A stretch of DNA of 64,000 bases from Cupriavidus sp. BIS7 (GCF_000292345.1 NZ_ALOU01000040.1:79142-143141); one strand, 5' to 3'; positions 26,915 to 35,769 are shown, counted from the stretch's first letter. A program made the numbers and translations. Notes: generated by a model from the letters alone, not told the origin.

Positions 26915-28072
26915 ATGGCCCTCGACGCCGAATCCTTTTCCCTGCTGCGCGCTTCCGTGCAGCGCTTCATTGACGACCGCCTGAAGCCGGCTGAGGACAC
27001 GCTCGAGGAACTCGACGACGTGCCCGCCGATATCGTGGCCGACATGAAGGAGATGGGCCTGTTCGGCATTTCGATTCCCGAGAGCTACGGAGGCATTGGC
27101 CTGTCGATGTCGCAGGAATGCGACGTCGTTTATGACCTGGGCCATACCGCGTTCGCATTCCGTTCGGTGTTCGGCACCAACGTTGGCATCGGTTCGCAGG
27201 GCATCCTGATGGACGGCACCGAGGAACAGAAGCAGGCCTATCTGCCGAAGATCGCCAGCGGTGACCTGATCATCTCGTTTGCGCTGACCGAGCCGAACGC
27301 CGGCTCCGATGCTGCGTCGCTGCAGACCCGCGCCGAACTGGACGGCGACCACTACATCATCAACGGCACCAAGCGTTTCATCACGAACGCACCGCGCGCG
27401 GGCGCGTTCACGCTGATGGCGCGTACCGGAGGTCCGGGCGCCTCGGGGATTTCGGCATTCATCGTGCCGGCCGATACCCCGGGCATTTCGCTGGGCAAGC
27501 CGGACAAGAAGATGGGCCAGCGCGGCACCAAGACCTGCGACGTGGTGCTTGAGAATGCTCGCGTGCCGGCCGCCAACATCATCGGCGGCGTTCCGGGCGT
27601 GGGCTTCAAGACGGCGATGAAGGTGCTCGACCGCGGCCGACTGCATCTTTCCGCACTGGCCTGCGGCATGGCGCATCGCCTGATCACCGACGCCGTGGCC
27701 TATGCCAAGGAGCGCAAGCAGTTCGGCAAGCCGATCGGCGATTTCCAGCTGATCCAGGGCATGCTGGCCGACAGCCAGGCGGAACTCTATGCGGGCCTGT
27801 CGATGATGCGCGACTGCGCGCAGCGCTATGACGCCAAGCCGGTCGGCAAGAGCGACCCCGAAGTCAGCATGCTGGCTTCGTGCACGAAGATGTTCTGCAC
27901 GGAGATGGTCGGGCGCGTGGCGGACCGTGCGGTGCAGATTCACGGCGGCGCGGGCTATATCGCCGAATACACGGCAGAGCGCTTCTATCGCGATGTGCGT
28001 CTGCTGCGCCTGTACGAAGGCACCACCCAGATCCAGCAGGTCATCATCGCCAAGCATCTGCTGCGCGACTGA
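26915..28072 (+). CDS. Acyl-CoA dehydrogenase
   Basis: A 385-residue acyl-CoA dehydrogenase of the usual size. The A-L-T-E-P-N-A-G-S-D flavin motif lies near residue 128, the F-I-T-N-A sequence near 155, and the Q-I-H-G-G-A-G-Y-I-A-E-Y motif near 347, followed by R-D-V-R and the Y-E-G-T-T-Q-I-Q cofactor loop. A Glu in the R-G-R-L or G-Y-I-A-E-Y region would be the catalytic base. It oxidises acyl-CoA to the enoyl form with FAD and electron transfer flavoprotein. Chain length is not evident. It is not clustered with other beta-oxidation genes. Confidence 0.92.
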   Translation: MALDAESFSLLRASVQRFIDDRLKPAEDTLEELDDVPADIVADMKEMGLFGISIPESYGGIGLSMSQECDVVYDLGHTAFAFRSVFGTNVGIGSQGILMDGTEEQKQAYLPKIASGDLIISFALTEPNAGSDAASLQTRAELDGDHYIINGTKRFITNAPRAGAFTLMARTGGPGASGISAFIVPADTPGISLGKPDKKMGQRGTKTCDVVLENARVPAANIIGGVPGVGFKTAMKVLDRGRLHLSALACGMAHRLITDAVAYAKERKQFGKPIGDFQLIQGMLADSQAELYAGLSMMRDCAQRYDAKPVGKSDPEVSMLASCTKMFCTEMVGRVADRAVQIHGGAGYIAEYTAERFYRDVRLLRLYEGTTQIQQVIIAKHLLRD

Positions 28073-28099
28073 GTGCGCAACTAAGTGCGCAACTAAGAG
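28070..28099. repeat. 12-bp tandem duplication at a stop codon
   Basis: TGAGTGCGCAAC, TAAGTGCGCAAC, then TAAGAGG: the period of 12 keeps the frame, so the gene has three in-frame stop codons in a row. Confidence 0.9.
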
Positions 28100-28139
28100 G
28101 GCGTTTGAGAACCGCTGCGCTTCATTCTGAAACGGCCTC
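28097..28139. repeat. Nested palindromic repeat, short copy (family 2)
   Basis: It ends in ATTCTGAAACGGCCTC (28124-28139) and begins with a near inverse (GAGGGCGTTTGAGAA). The segment CGCTTCATTCTGAAAC and its flanks match the right part of the element at 19475-19586. The inner part of that element is missing here. Confidence 0.75.
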
Positions 28140-28188
28140 CAGGCACTAAAGAGGTTGCGCGACGGGTCAGAGGGCGACAGGAGACAGG

Positions 28189-28776
28189 ATGAGCAAGTTC
28201 CAGGTAGCGGCCCCTTGGCGGCCGGTCACGGCGGGGCAGCAGTCGGCAGTGTCCCGGATCGATGTCCCCGCTGTGCACCGGCTGCGCGCCGTGGTGGCCA
28301 CGTATCGGACGGCGCTGCAGGCGTACACGCTGGTCGTCTCCCCGGACGAACTGATGGCATTGAGCAATGGCCGGGAGCCGTCGCATTCGGCGCGCGACTA
28401 TCGCGCGCAAGCGCATCTGGACCGGCTGCTGGCCTCGGTTCGAGGGTCCGGCCTGGCCCTTCCCAGTGCGATCGTCGTTGCGGTATCGGGCGGCCGGATG
28501 CAATGCGAGTGCGATCACCTTTACACGCTGGAAATGCATCCGCAGGCTGGCGACAGCCTGATCGTGCTGGATGGGTATGACCGGCTGGCTGCGCTCGCCG
28601 AATCGGGGCGAGGGAATATCAAGACGCTGGTGACAGCCGTGCTGTGCTGTACGGCAATTGACGGCACCGAGGCCACATCGGCTACATCGGCCACCGGGGC
28701 CACCGGGTCCGATCATGTGCCGATGCACACATCGGCGGCCGCGCGTTGGGCCGGTGCGACGCGGATCTGGCAATAA
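28189..28776 (+). CDS. Hypothetical protein with a degenerate DGQHR-like pattern
   Basis: A 195-residue protein not firmly recognised. Residues about 45-135 show a Y-T-L-V-V strand, an R-A-Q-A-H-L-D-R-L-L-A-S helix, an L-P-S-A-I-V-V-A-V strand and then L-I-V-L-D-G-Y-D-R-L-A-A-L. This order matches DGQHR / ParB-like domains (which have D-G-Q-H-R at this point), but here the key Q and H are Y and D. The end carries a 9-bp tandem duplication coding an A-T-S/A-T-G repeat. CAGGAGACAGG precedes the ATG. It is convergent with the LexA-box gene at 28856. Function unknown. Confidence 0.6.
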   Translation: MSKFQVAAPWRPVTAGQQSAVSRIDVPAVHRLRAVVATYRTALQAYTLVVSPDELMALSNGREPSHSARDYRAQAHLDRLLASVRGSGLALPSAIVVAVSGGRMQCECDHLYTLEMHPQAGDSLIVLDGYDRLAALAESGRGNIKTLVTAVLCCTAIDGTEATSATSATGATGSDHVPMHTSAAARWAGATRIWQ

Positions 28777-28855
28777 CACTGGCGACTGCCCTGCGGCAGC
28801 GCAGGGCCGCGGAAGCTGCGGCGGACGCCGGGACAGAGGCGGCTTCAACCAGCCG

Positions 28856-29227
28856 TCAGTGCCAGATGCTGTCGACGTCGCGCAGCAGGTGGCCGGCCAG
28901 GATGTAGTCGCCCAGGCGGCTCGCCTTGGCTTCGAGTTCCAGTAGTTGATGGTTGGCCAGCGTGCCAAGATCGAACTGGCAATACAGGTTGCGTTGCCGG
29001 AATGTCGTCTTGGGTTTGCCAAGCCCTTCGATCAGGGCGTCGCAAGAGCGGACGGCGATGCTCTCCTGTCCGCGATATTGCACCCTGACGCCGCGACTTT
29101 CCCCCAGCCGTCCAAGCTCGATGGCGTCCTGCCATCCGGTCTCGTAATCCAGCTCAAGCGCACGCATCGGATTCGAGGCCAGAAGCCTGAGCGCTTCTGC
29201 CTTGCTGCCAGCTCGCACAATCGACAT
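28856..29227 (-). CDS. Hypothetical protein under a LexA box
   Basis: A 123-residue soluble protein that I do not recognise. It has no signal peptide, membrane segment or cysteine motif and is probably mostly helical with a short beta part in the middle (G-V-R-V-Q-Y-R-G-Q-E-S-I-A-V). The ATG at 29227 is chosen because AGAGG lies six bases upstream. The longer frame to 29287 would run through the LexA box and is rejected. A perfect CTGT-N8-ACAG site lies 25-40 bases before the start, so the gene should be induced by DNA damage. Confidence 0.7.
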   Translation of the reverse strand: MSIVRAGSKAEALRLLASNPMRALELDYETGWQDAIELGRLGESRGVRVQYRGQESIAVRSCDALIEGLGKPKTTFRQRNLYCQFDLGTLANHQLLELEAKASRLGDYILAGHLLRDVDSIWH

Positions 29228-29250
29228 CCATACCTCTGGTTTCAATAAGC

Positions 29251-29268
29251 ACTGTATGAATATACAGT
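29251..29268 (-). promoter_or_regulatory. LexA (SOS) box
   Basis: ACTGTATGAATATACAGT contains the full CTGT-N8-ACAG core with an AT-rich, nearly symmetrical spacer. This is the SOS box used by Beta- and Gammaproteobacteria. It lies just upstream of the 123-residue gene on the minus strand and past the end of the M16 gene, so it can serve only the small gene. Confidence 0.85.
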
Positions 29269-29317
29269 ACTCGGTGGCTGTCCTCAAGGCTGGTCTTGTT
29301 GGTGTCGTTACGCCCGC

Positions 29318-32182
29318 TCACGGCTTGACGGCTTCGGCCGGGGCTGCGGCGGGGGCCGTGGCCGGCTGTGTTTCCGGGGGCGCCGTGCTGGCCGCCCCAG
29401 AGCCAAAGTCTCCGGCGAATGCCTGGGTCAGGGTGTCTGCGCCGAGGTAACGGCGGATCGCGTCGTTGACGGCTTCCGGCGTGGCCGTGCGGATGCGATC
29501 CTCCACTTCCGCCGTATGGGCCATGGTGCGGCCCAGATAGAGCTGGTTTGCCAGCGCCCCGGCAAGCAGGCCATCACGCGAACGGCTGATCAGGCCCTGC
29601 TGCAGCAGGCCGCTGACCGCTTCGGACAATTCGCTGGCGGTAATGCCATTGCGCACGAAGCGCTGCATTTCCTCATCGACAGCCCGATGCAGGCGCGCCT
29701 GGTTCTGCGGTGCATACACGGCCCACAGCGCGAAGCGGCCAGCGCGATCCAGCGCGCCGACCGACAGCGAACTCGACACGCCATAACTGATGCCGTCCTG
29801 CTGCCGCAGCCGGTCGGCCAGGCGGCTGCGCATGCCTGTGCCACCCAGCACACGGCTGGCAATCAGCATCAGCGGGTAGTCCGGCGAATCGCTGAGCAGG
29901 TCTATCGGTTGCGATGCCAGGTAGACCGCGTTGGCCTTGCCCGGCGTATCGAGCGTGAACGTGGCAGCAGGAATGGCGATAAACGGGCGGTCCACGCGGT
30001 CGAACGGGACTTGGGCGCGCCAGTCGCCAAACAGGAACTGTGCCTGCCGGACGGCATCGTCGGCGTTGAAGTCGCCAACGATGGCCAGTTGCGCGTGCTC
30101 CGCACCGTAGAAGCTGGCGTGGAAATCGCGCAGTTCGGCCAGCTTCACGGCCTTGAGGTCGGCCACGCTTTCGTCGAAGGTTGGCGTATAGCGCGGATCA
30201 TCGGGCGGGTACGGATTGCCGTGGCGGCCCAGTGCATTGGGCGCCAGCGCATTGGGCTGGCGGCGCTGGCTTTCGATGCCCGCGATGCTGCTGGCGCGCA
30301 GGGTCTCCAGTTCGGCGGACGGGAAGGTGGGCATGCGCAGCACGGTACGGAGCAGCGCCAGCAGGTCGGGCAGATAGGCGCGCCGCGTCTCGAACCGGAC
30401 TGTCAGCCGTTCGGAGTTGCCGGAGATCGACACATTGGCCTTGAGCGCCTCGAGCCGGTCAGCAATCTGCTGGCGGCTGAACGCGCCGGCGCCCCGGTCC
30501 AGCATGCTGGCGGTCAATGTGCCGATTGCAGTCTTCCCTTGCAGCGCTTGGGCATTGCCCAGCCGCAGGATCAGCGTGCCATTGACGGCTTCACCGCGCG
30601 TGGGCTTGGGCAGCAGGGCCAGTTCCATGCCGTTCGACAGCGTCTGGCGCAGCGTATGGGCATCGATATTGGCCGGGCTCGGGTCGAACGTGGCAACGGC
30701 CTGTGTGGCGGCCTTGCCGGTGTAGTTGCTGACCAGCGTGGCGATGTCAGGCGCGGGCGGAATGCTGGCGAGCTGGGGTTTGTCCCCGGGCAGGAACTCG
30801 CCGACCGTGCGGTTTGTCGGGCGCAGGTAGTTGTCCGCCACGCGCTGGACGTCTTCGAGCGTAGTGGTCTCCACGCGGTCGCGGCCGATGAAGAGCAGGC
30901 GCCAGTCCCCTTTGGCAATGGCCTCGGACAGCGCAACGCCATAGCGCGCCGGATCATTGAGAATTTTCTCGTAGCCGTTGCGCATGCGAACGCGTGCGCG
31001 CTCGAGTTCCTCCCCGGTGACGGGATGCGCGGCAAGTCCTTCTATCTCCGCCAGCAGTGCCGTGCGCACGGGCTCGATTGGCCGGTCCTTGCTGGTTCCG
31101 GCTGCGAACAGGATCACGCCGGGGTCCTTCATCGCGTCGAACGACGACATCTGCCATGCAGCCTTGCGGGTATCGACCAGCGCGTGTTCAAGCCGGCCGC
31201 CCGGCGTGTCGGCAAGGATGACGGAGAGCAGCCCCAGCGCCGTCGTATCGGGATGCGCGCCGGGCGCCACGTGATACAGCACGGCCACGATGCTGCTGTC
31301 ACCCGGGCGCGTCAGCGTGAGTTCCCGGGCGCCTTCCTGCGCCGGTTCCACGGTGTGCTCGGGGGGCAGCACGCGCGTGGGCCGCGCAATCGGCCCGAAC
31401 GCCTGCTCGATGCGCGCCAGCGTGCGTGCGGGGTCGAACTGGCCTGCCACCACCAGCACGGCGTTGTCAGGCTGGTAGTAACGGCGATAGAACGCCTGCA
31501 GGTTCTCGATGCCGACGCGCTCCACGTCGCTGCGCGCACCGATCGGCGTCTTGCCATAGTTGTGCCACCGATACGCTGCCGCATACATCTGCTGCTGCAG
31601 CATCCGCATCGGATTGTTCTCGCCGATCTCCATCTCGTTGCGGACCACCGTCATCTCGCTGTCGAGGTCACTGCGTGCGATGAAGCTGTTGACCATGCGG
31701 TCCGCTTCCATGCGCAGCGCCCAGTCGAGGTTGTCCTCGCTGGCCGCAAAGGTCTCGAAGTAATTGGTACGGTCCTGCGCGGTTGTGCCGTTGTACTGCA
31801 TGCCGCGACGCGCGAATTCGGTGGGAATCGTCCTGCCCGGCAACGACGGCGTGCCCTTGAACATCAGGTGCTCCAGCAGGTGCGCCATGCCCGTTTCGCC
31901 GTAGTTCTCGTGCCGGCTGCCGACCAGGTAGGTCATGTTCACCGTTGTGGTCGGCTGGGCGTCGTCGGGTGCAAGCAGGATCCGCAGGCCGTTTGGCAAC
32001 TGGTACTCGGTGATGCCTTCCACGGTGGTCACGCGCGTGGCGTGAACGACTGGCGCGGCGGCGGGCGGCGGCACATAGGTGCCAGGCCGCGCAGCCATGG
32101 CGGGCGCGGAAACGGTGATCAGGCAGGCCAACAGGGCACAGGCGGCACCGGTGACGAAACCGGCAGCAGGACGACGATGCAT
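29318..32182 (-). CDS. M16 family zinc metallopeptidase (two fused halves)
   Basis: A 954-residue periplasmic or membrane-attached protease. Residues 1-30 form a signal peptide (A-M-A before ARPG). The inverted zinc motif H-L-L-E-H is at 101-105, with the third ligand Glu near 186 in V-V-R-N-E-M-E. The second, inactive M16 half follows from about 510 and contains an R-x-x-Y-type C-terminal site. Pitrilysin-type members of this size degrade short peptides within a closed chamber. The tail is Ala/Pro-rich. Single gene; the ada-alkA gene lies divergently. Confidence 0.93.
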   Translation of the reverse strand: MHRRPAAGFVTGAACALLACLITVSAPAMAARPGTYVPPPAAAPVVHATRVTTVEGITEYQLPNGLRILLAPDDAQPTTTVNMTYLVGSRHENYGETGMAHLLEHLMFKGTPSLPGRTIPTEFARRGMQYNGTTAQDRTNYFETFAASEDNLDWALRMEADRMVNSFIARSDLDSEMTVVRNEMEIGENNPMRMLQQQMYAAAYRWHNYGKTPIGARSDVERVGIENLQAFYRRYYQPDNAVLVVAGQFDPARTLARIEQAFGPIARPTRVLPPEHTVEPAQEGARELTLTRPGDSSIVAVLYHVAPGAHPDTTALGLLSVILADTPGGRLEHALVDTRKAAWQMSSFDAMKDPGVILFAAGTSKDRPIEPVRTALLAEIEGLAAHPVTGEELERARVRMRNGYEKILNDPARYGVALSEAIAKGDWRLLFIGRDRVETTTLEDVQRVADNYLRPTNRTVGEFLPGDKPQLASIPPAPDIATLVSNYTGKAATQAVATFDPSPANIDAHTLRQTLSNGMELALLPKPTRGEAVNGTLILRLGNAQALQGKTAIGTLTASMLDRGAGAFSRQQIADRLEALKANVSISGNSERLTVRFETRRAYLPDLLALLRTVLRMPTFPSAELETLRASSIAGIESQRRQPNALAPNALGRHGNPYPPDDPRYTPTFDESVADLKAVKLAELRDFHASFYGAEHAQLAIVGDFNADDAVRQAQFLFGDWRAQVPFDRVDRPFIAIPAATFTLDTPGKANAVYLASQPIDLLSDSPDYPLMLIASRVLGGTGMRSRLADRLRQQDGISYGVSSSLSVGALDRAGRFALWAVYAPQNQARLHRAVDEEMQRFVRNGITASELSEAVSGLLQQGLISRSRDGLLAGALANQLYLGRTMAHTAEVEDRIRTATPEAVNDAIRRYLGADTLTQAFAGDFGSGAASTAPPETQPATAPAAAPAEAVKP

Positions 32183-32370
32183 GGATTCTCCGAGGACGGC
32201 GTTGCAAGGCCGTCTGCAAGGATTCTATCCGTACCGGGGCGGCGAAAACCGCGTCCCGGTGCACTTTCAGAATCGGGGACATTCCGGCTCCACTCAGCGC
32301 CGGGACAGCGGGCACGGCCGCGAGGCGAATGTCCGATTCCAGCGGGTTTGTCTTGCCGCAAAGGCGTAGG

Positions 32371-33885
32371 ATGCACGGCATGGAACTCGATCCCGATACC
32401 TGCTACAAGGCCGTTGCCTCGCACGACCGACGCTTCGACGGACGCTTCTTCGTCGGCGTGTCGTCGACGGGGGTGTACTGCCGGCCGATCTGCGCGGTGC
32501 GCACGCCGAAGCGCGAGAACTGCACGTTCTACGAGACGGCCGCGGCGGCCGAAAAGAACGGCTTTCGCCCGTGTCTGCGCTGCCGGCCCGAACTGGCGCC
32601 GGGCCACGGGCTGGCCGACATCTCGGGACGCCTGGCGCAGGCCGCGGCCACGCTGATTGACGAAGGCTTCATGGCCGGTGCCGGCGTGGCACAACTGGCT
32701 GCGCGCATCGGCGTGACCGAGCGGCACCTGCGCCGCCTGTTCGATGCGGAATTCGGCGTCTCCGTGCATGAGTACGCACAGACCCAGAAGTTGCTGCTGG
32801 CCAAGCGGCTGCTGACCGACACCGGGCTGCCCGTGATGGAAGTGGCGCTGGCCGCTGGTTTCGGCAGCGTGCGGCGGTTCAACGATGTGCTCAAGGACCG
32901 CTATGGCCTGACGCCGCTGGCGATGCGCAAGCGCGCTGCCGACGGCATGGCGGACCGGCTGGTATTCGAACTCGGTTACCGGCCTCCGCTGGCGTGGTCC
33001 GCGCTGCTCGGATTCCTTGGCGTGCGGGCCGTCGACGGGATCGAGCAGTGTCAGGGCGAGGTTTATACGCGCACGCTGGCGATCGATGCGGGCGGCCATC
33101 GCCATATCGGCTGGGTGCGGCTGGAGCATGTGGCCAAACGCGCGGTTGTGCGGGTGACGCTGTCCGGCACGCTTGCGCACGTGATACCGCAGGCGCTGGG
33201 CAAGGTGCGCCGGCTTTGCGATCTCGGCTGCCGGCCCGATATCGTCGACGCGCACCTGGGCGATCTGGCCGCGCAGACGCCTGGCATGCGCCTGCCCGGG
33301 ACGTTCGATGGATTCGAGATAGCGGTGCGGGCGATCGTCGGTCAGGTGATTCCGGTGGTGCAGGCGCGGCGTATCCTGGCGCGGCTGACGCAGGTTGCCG
33401 GCGAACCGTTGCCCGACGCGGCGCTGGCGGGGCTGGCCACACCGGCTGGCATGGCGCCGCTGGCGCATGTGTTTCCGACCGCGCCGGCACTGGCCTCGCT
33501 GCCCGACGCGGACTACCGGGCAGCCGGCGTGACGGCTACGAAGGCGCGGACGATCCGCGCGCTGGCCCGTGCGGTGGCAGCCGGTGAGATCGACCTCGAT
33601 CCGCACGCGCCACCCGAGGCCACCGTGGCGCAGTTGCGTGCGATCGACGGCATCGGGGACTGGACGGCGCAATACGTTGCCATGCGCGCGCTAGGCTGGC
33701 CTGACGCGTTTCCAGGTACCGATTACGCGTTGCGCAAGGTACTGGGCGTCGACACGGTCCGGCAGATGCAGGCGATAACCGCCGGATGGGCGCCGTGGCG
33801 CGCCTACGCGGCAATCCATTTGTGGCACCGCTACGAAGCCATCAAGCTTCAGGGTAGCGATATAGACGAGCAGGAGGCGGCATGA
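32371..33885 (+). CDS. Ada-AlkA fusion: methyl-phosphotriester sensor/regulator plus 3-methyladenine glycosylase
   Basis: A 504-residue fusion. The N-terminal Ada zinc domain has cysteines at 37, 41, 68 and 71, matching the tetrad Cys38/42/69/72 of E. coli Ada; the first accepts methyl groups from DNA phosphotriesters. An AraC helix-turn-helix follows (about 80-185). Then come the AlkA N-terminal domain (about 195-310) and the HhH-GPD glycosylase domain, with catalytic Asp451 in the F-P-G-T-D motif. It should sense alkylation, activate its own operon and excise 3-methyladenine. ATG at 32380 is an alternative start. The guanine methyltransferase domain of Ada is absent but encoded next door. 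Confidence 0.93.
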   Translation: MHGMELDPDTCYKAVASHDRRFDGRFFVGVSSTGVYCRPICAVRTPKRENCTFYETAAAAEKNGFRPCLRCRPELAPGHGLADISGRLAQAAATLIDEGFMAGAGVAQLAARIGVTERHLRRLFDAEFGVSVHEYAQTQKLLLAKRLLTDTGLPVMEVALAAGFGSVRRFNDVLKDRYGLTPLAMRKRAADGMADRLVFELGYRPPLAWSALLGFLGVRAVDGIEQCQGEVYTRTLAIDAGGHRHIGWVRLEHVAKRAVVRVTLSGTLAHVIPQALGKVRRLCDLGCRPDIVDAHLGDLAAQTPGMRLPGTFDGFEIAVRAIVGQVIPVVQARRILARLTQVAGEPLPDAALAGLATPAGMAPLAHVFPTAPALASLPDADYRAAGVTATKARTIRALARAVAAGEIDLDPHAPPEATVAQLRAIDGIGDWTAQYVAMRALGWPDAFPGTDYALRKVLGVDTVRQMQAITAGWAPWRAYAAIHLWHRYEAIKLQGSDIDEQEAA

Positions 33886-34424
33886 GCAGCCATCAAATCA
33901 TCGACAGTCCGCTGGGCAACATCCTGTTGCGTGCCGACGCGGGCGCCTTGACCGGCGTGTTCTTCGCCGGACAGAAGTACTACCCCGGCCAGGCACAGCC
34001 ATCCCCGGCGACGTCCGCCGCGGACGCACGTGTTCTGGATCAGGCTGCGGACGAGATCAACGCCTATTTCGACGGCGCGCTGCATGTGTTCTCGGTGCCG
34101 TTCCGGCTCGTTGGCAGCGCGTTTCAGCAACGCATCTGGCAGGCGCTGTGCGACATCGGGTTCGGCGAAACATCGACGTATGGACAACTCGGGGCCGGGC
34201 TGGGCCTGCCGCCGAGCCATGCGCGTGCGGTGGGTGGCGCCGTCGGGCGTAATCCGCTGTCGATCATCGTCCCGTGCCATCGCGTGCTGGGTGCCTCCGG
34301 CGACCTGACCGGCTACGCGGGCGGCGTCGACCGCAAGCGTGCACTGCTGACGCTGGAAGGCGTGCTGCATCCGGGCCAGATGCAGGCGATGGCGCCGCGT
34401 CAGGTGGCGCTGGCCCTGGACTGA
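33882..34424 (+). CDS. ogt: Methylated-DNA-protein-cysteine methyltransferase
   Basis: A 180-residue suicide DNA repair protein that removes methyl groups from O6-methylguanine. The I-V-P-C-H-R-V motif holds the acceptor Cys132, and the upstream Y-G-Q-L-G helix and A-V-G-G-A-V-G-x-N segment are the DNA-binding part. Its start overlaps the stop of the Ada-AlkA gene by four bases (ATGA) after an AGGAGG ribosome site. The two genes together supply the functions of Ada, AlkA and Ogt. Confidence 0.94.
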   Translation: MSSHQIIDSPLGNILLRADAGALTGVFFAGQKYYPGQAQPSPATSAADARVLDQAADEINAYFDGALHVFSVPFRLVGSAFQQRIWQALCDIGFGETSTYGQLGAGLGLPPSHARAVGGAVGRNPLSIIVPCHRVLGASGDLTGYAGGVDRKRALLTLEGVLHPGQMQAMAPRQVALALD

Positions 34425-34441
34425 CACGACCGGGGAAACAC

Positions 34442-35011
34442 GTGGCGCGGCTGTTTGTTGCCGTCGAGATGCCGCCCGCGCTGGCGGCCGACCTGCTGCG
34501 CCTGGTGCCGGCACAACGCGGCATCCGGCCCACGCCGCCCACGCAATTGCACCTGACACTGCGCTTCCTGGGCGAGCAGGACGAACCGACGGCTGCGCGG
34601 ATCGACGCGGCGCTGCGTGCGGCCATGGTTCCGCCCACGTTTCCGCCCATGTCGCTGCAAGTGCAAGGCGTGGGCCGTTTCCGTGGCAGGCAGGGCGCCA
34701 TTCTCTGGGCAGGGCTGGCAGATTCGCCGCCGCTGCTGGCGCTGTTCGAGGCGATCAGCGGGGCGCTGGAGACGATAGGAATTGCGCCTGAAGGCCGGCG
34801 CTTCTGGCCGCATCTGACCTTGGCGCGTTGCCGGCCCGAGGTGCCGGAGCGCGTGTTGCGCGACTGGCTGGCAGCCCACAAGGACCTGTCACTGCCACCG
34901 TGGGACGTCGGCAGCTTTGTCCTGTTTGAGAGCTTTCTTGATCGACTGGGCGCGCGTCATCAGATGCGTGCGAGTTATCGGCTTGAGGGATCGGCTGAGG
35001 GATCGGATTAA
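34442..35011 (+). CDS. thpR: RNA 2',3'-cyclic phosphodiesterase (2'-5' RNA ligase family)
   Basis: A 189-residue protein of the 2H phosphoesterase superfamily. The two catalytic H-x-T motifs are H-L-T-L-R-F near residue 38 and H-L-T-L-A-R near 125. I chose the GTG at 34442, which has GGGGA upstream and yields the normal family N-terminus A-R-L-F-V-A-V. It follows ogt by 17 bases and is probably in the same transcript. Its cellular role is not well defined; family members open 2',3'-cyclic phosphates. The last codons are a 12-bp tandem duplication. Confidence 0.87.
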   Translation: MARLFVAVEMPPALAADLLRLVPAQRGIRPTPPTQLHLTLRFLGEQDEPTAARIDAALRAAMVPPTFPPMSLQVQGVGRFRGRQGAILWAGLADSPPLLALFEAISGALETIGIAPEGRRFWPHLTLARCRPEVPERVLRDWLAAHKDLSLPPWDVGSFVLFESFLDRLGARHQMRASYRLEGSAEGSD

Positions 35012-35016
35012 GGCCG

Positions 35017-35640
35017 TCAGCCCAGGTTGCTGAGCCCGAGCGCCACCCCCAGACCGCACAGCGTGGTGCCGATCACGCCATCGAGCAGCCGCTGTCGCTT
35101 CAGCATCGCGCTGCGCAGTGTCTCGGACCCGAAGCTCCACGCGACGAAGCTGAACCAGGCCAAGTGGGCGGCTGACATGAACAGTCCGTAGCCGAACTGC
35201 ACGGCCGATGGCGTATGCGCGTTGACGACCTGTGTGTACGTGCTGACCACGAACAGCGTGGTCTTGGGATTGAGCGCATTGGTCAGGAAGCCCATGCGCA
35301 GCGCCGCCAGCCCGGAGATGGCCGGTGCGCTGGCGGTATCGACGGTCAATGGCGTGCGGTTGCGCAGTGTCTGAAGGCCGATCCAGATCAGGTAGGCAGC
35401 CCCGATTACCTTGATGACGGACAGCAGTCCGTGAGCGTGGCGCATCAGCAGCGACACGCCGAACATCGTGTATGCCACGTGGACCTGCACGCCCAGCGCG
35501 ATGCCCAGCGCGCAGAGCAGCCCGGTGCGGCGGCCGAACAGATAGCTGTTGCGCGTGACCATGGCGAAGTCCGGGCCCGGGCTGATCACGGCAAGGATGG
35601 TGATGGTGGCAACGGCCAGCAGTTCGGCGAGCGGAGTCAT
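35017..35640 (-). CDS. LysE/RhtB family amino-acid exporter
   Basis: A 207-residue inner membrane protein with about six hydrophobic segments. The family signature I-S-P-G-P-D-F-A-M-V near residues 19-28 and the G-F-L-T-N-A-L-N-P-K motif near 118 are clear. It exports amino acids such as homoserine or threonine. It is divergent from a LysR regulator gene across 129 bases, so it is probably controlled by that regulator. It is convergent with thpR, five bases away. Confidence 0.9.
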   Translation of the reverse strand: MTPLAELLAVATITILAVISPGPDFAMVTRNSYLFGRRTGLLCALGIALGVQVHVAYTMFGVSLLMRHAHGLLSVIKVIGAAYLIWIGLQTLRNRTPLTVDTASAPAISGLAALRMGFLTNALNPKTTLFVVSTYTQVVNAHTPSAVQFGYGLFMSAAHLAWFSFVAWSFGSETLRSAMLKRQRLLDGVIGTTLCGLGVALGLSNLG

Positions 35641-35769
35641 TTTCAGTCAGTTTTCGTTGTGGAATGCCGGTGTCGGCAACGTTCGGACATGGCAATTCTG
35701 GCTCGCAGAAATGGGTACGGCAAACGATGTATACTCGCCGAATTCCGTGAGAAAACCTGACAGATCGGC

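Noticed and set aside
28856..29287. Longer version of the LexA-box gene starting at 29287
   Set aside because: It would place the LexA box inside the coding part, and the added residues have no ribosome site. The ATG at 29227 has one.
29516..32656. A 1046-codon open frame on the plus strand opposite the M16 protease gene
   Set aside because: It is the antisense shadow of a well-supported gene in high-GC DNA. Its translation is Gln/Arg/His-rich with no family pattern and no ribosome site.
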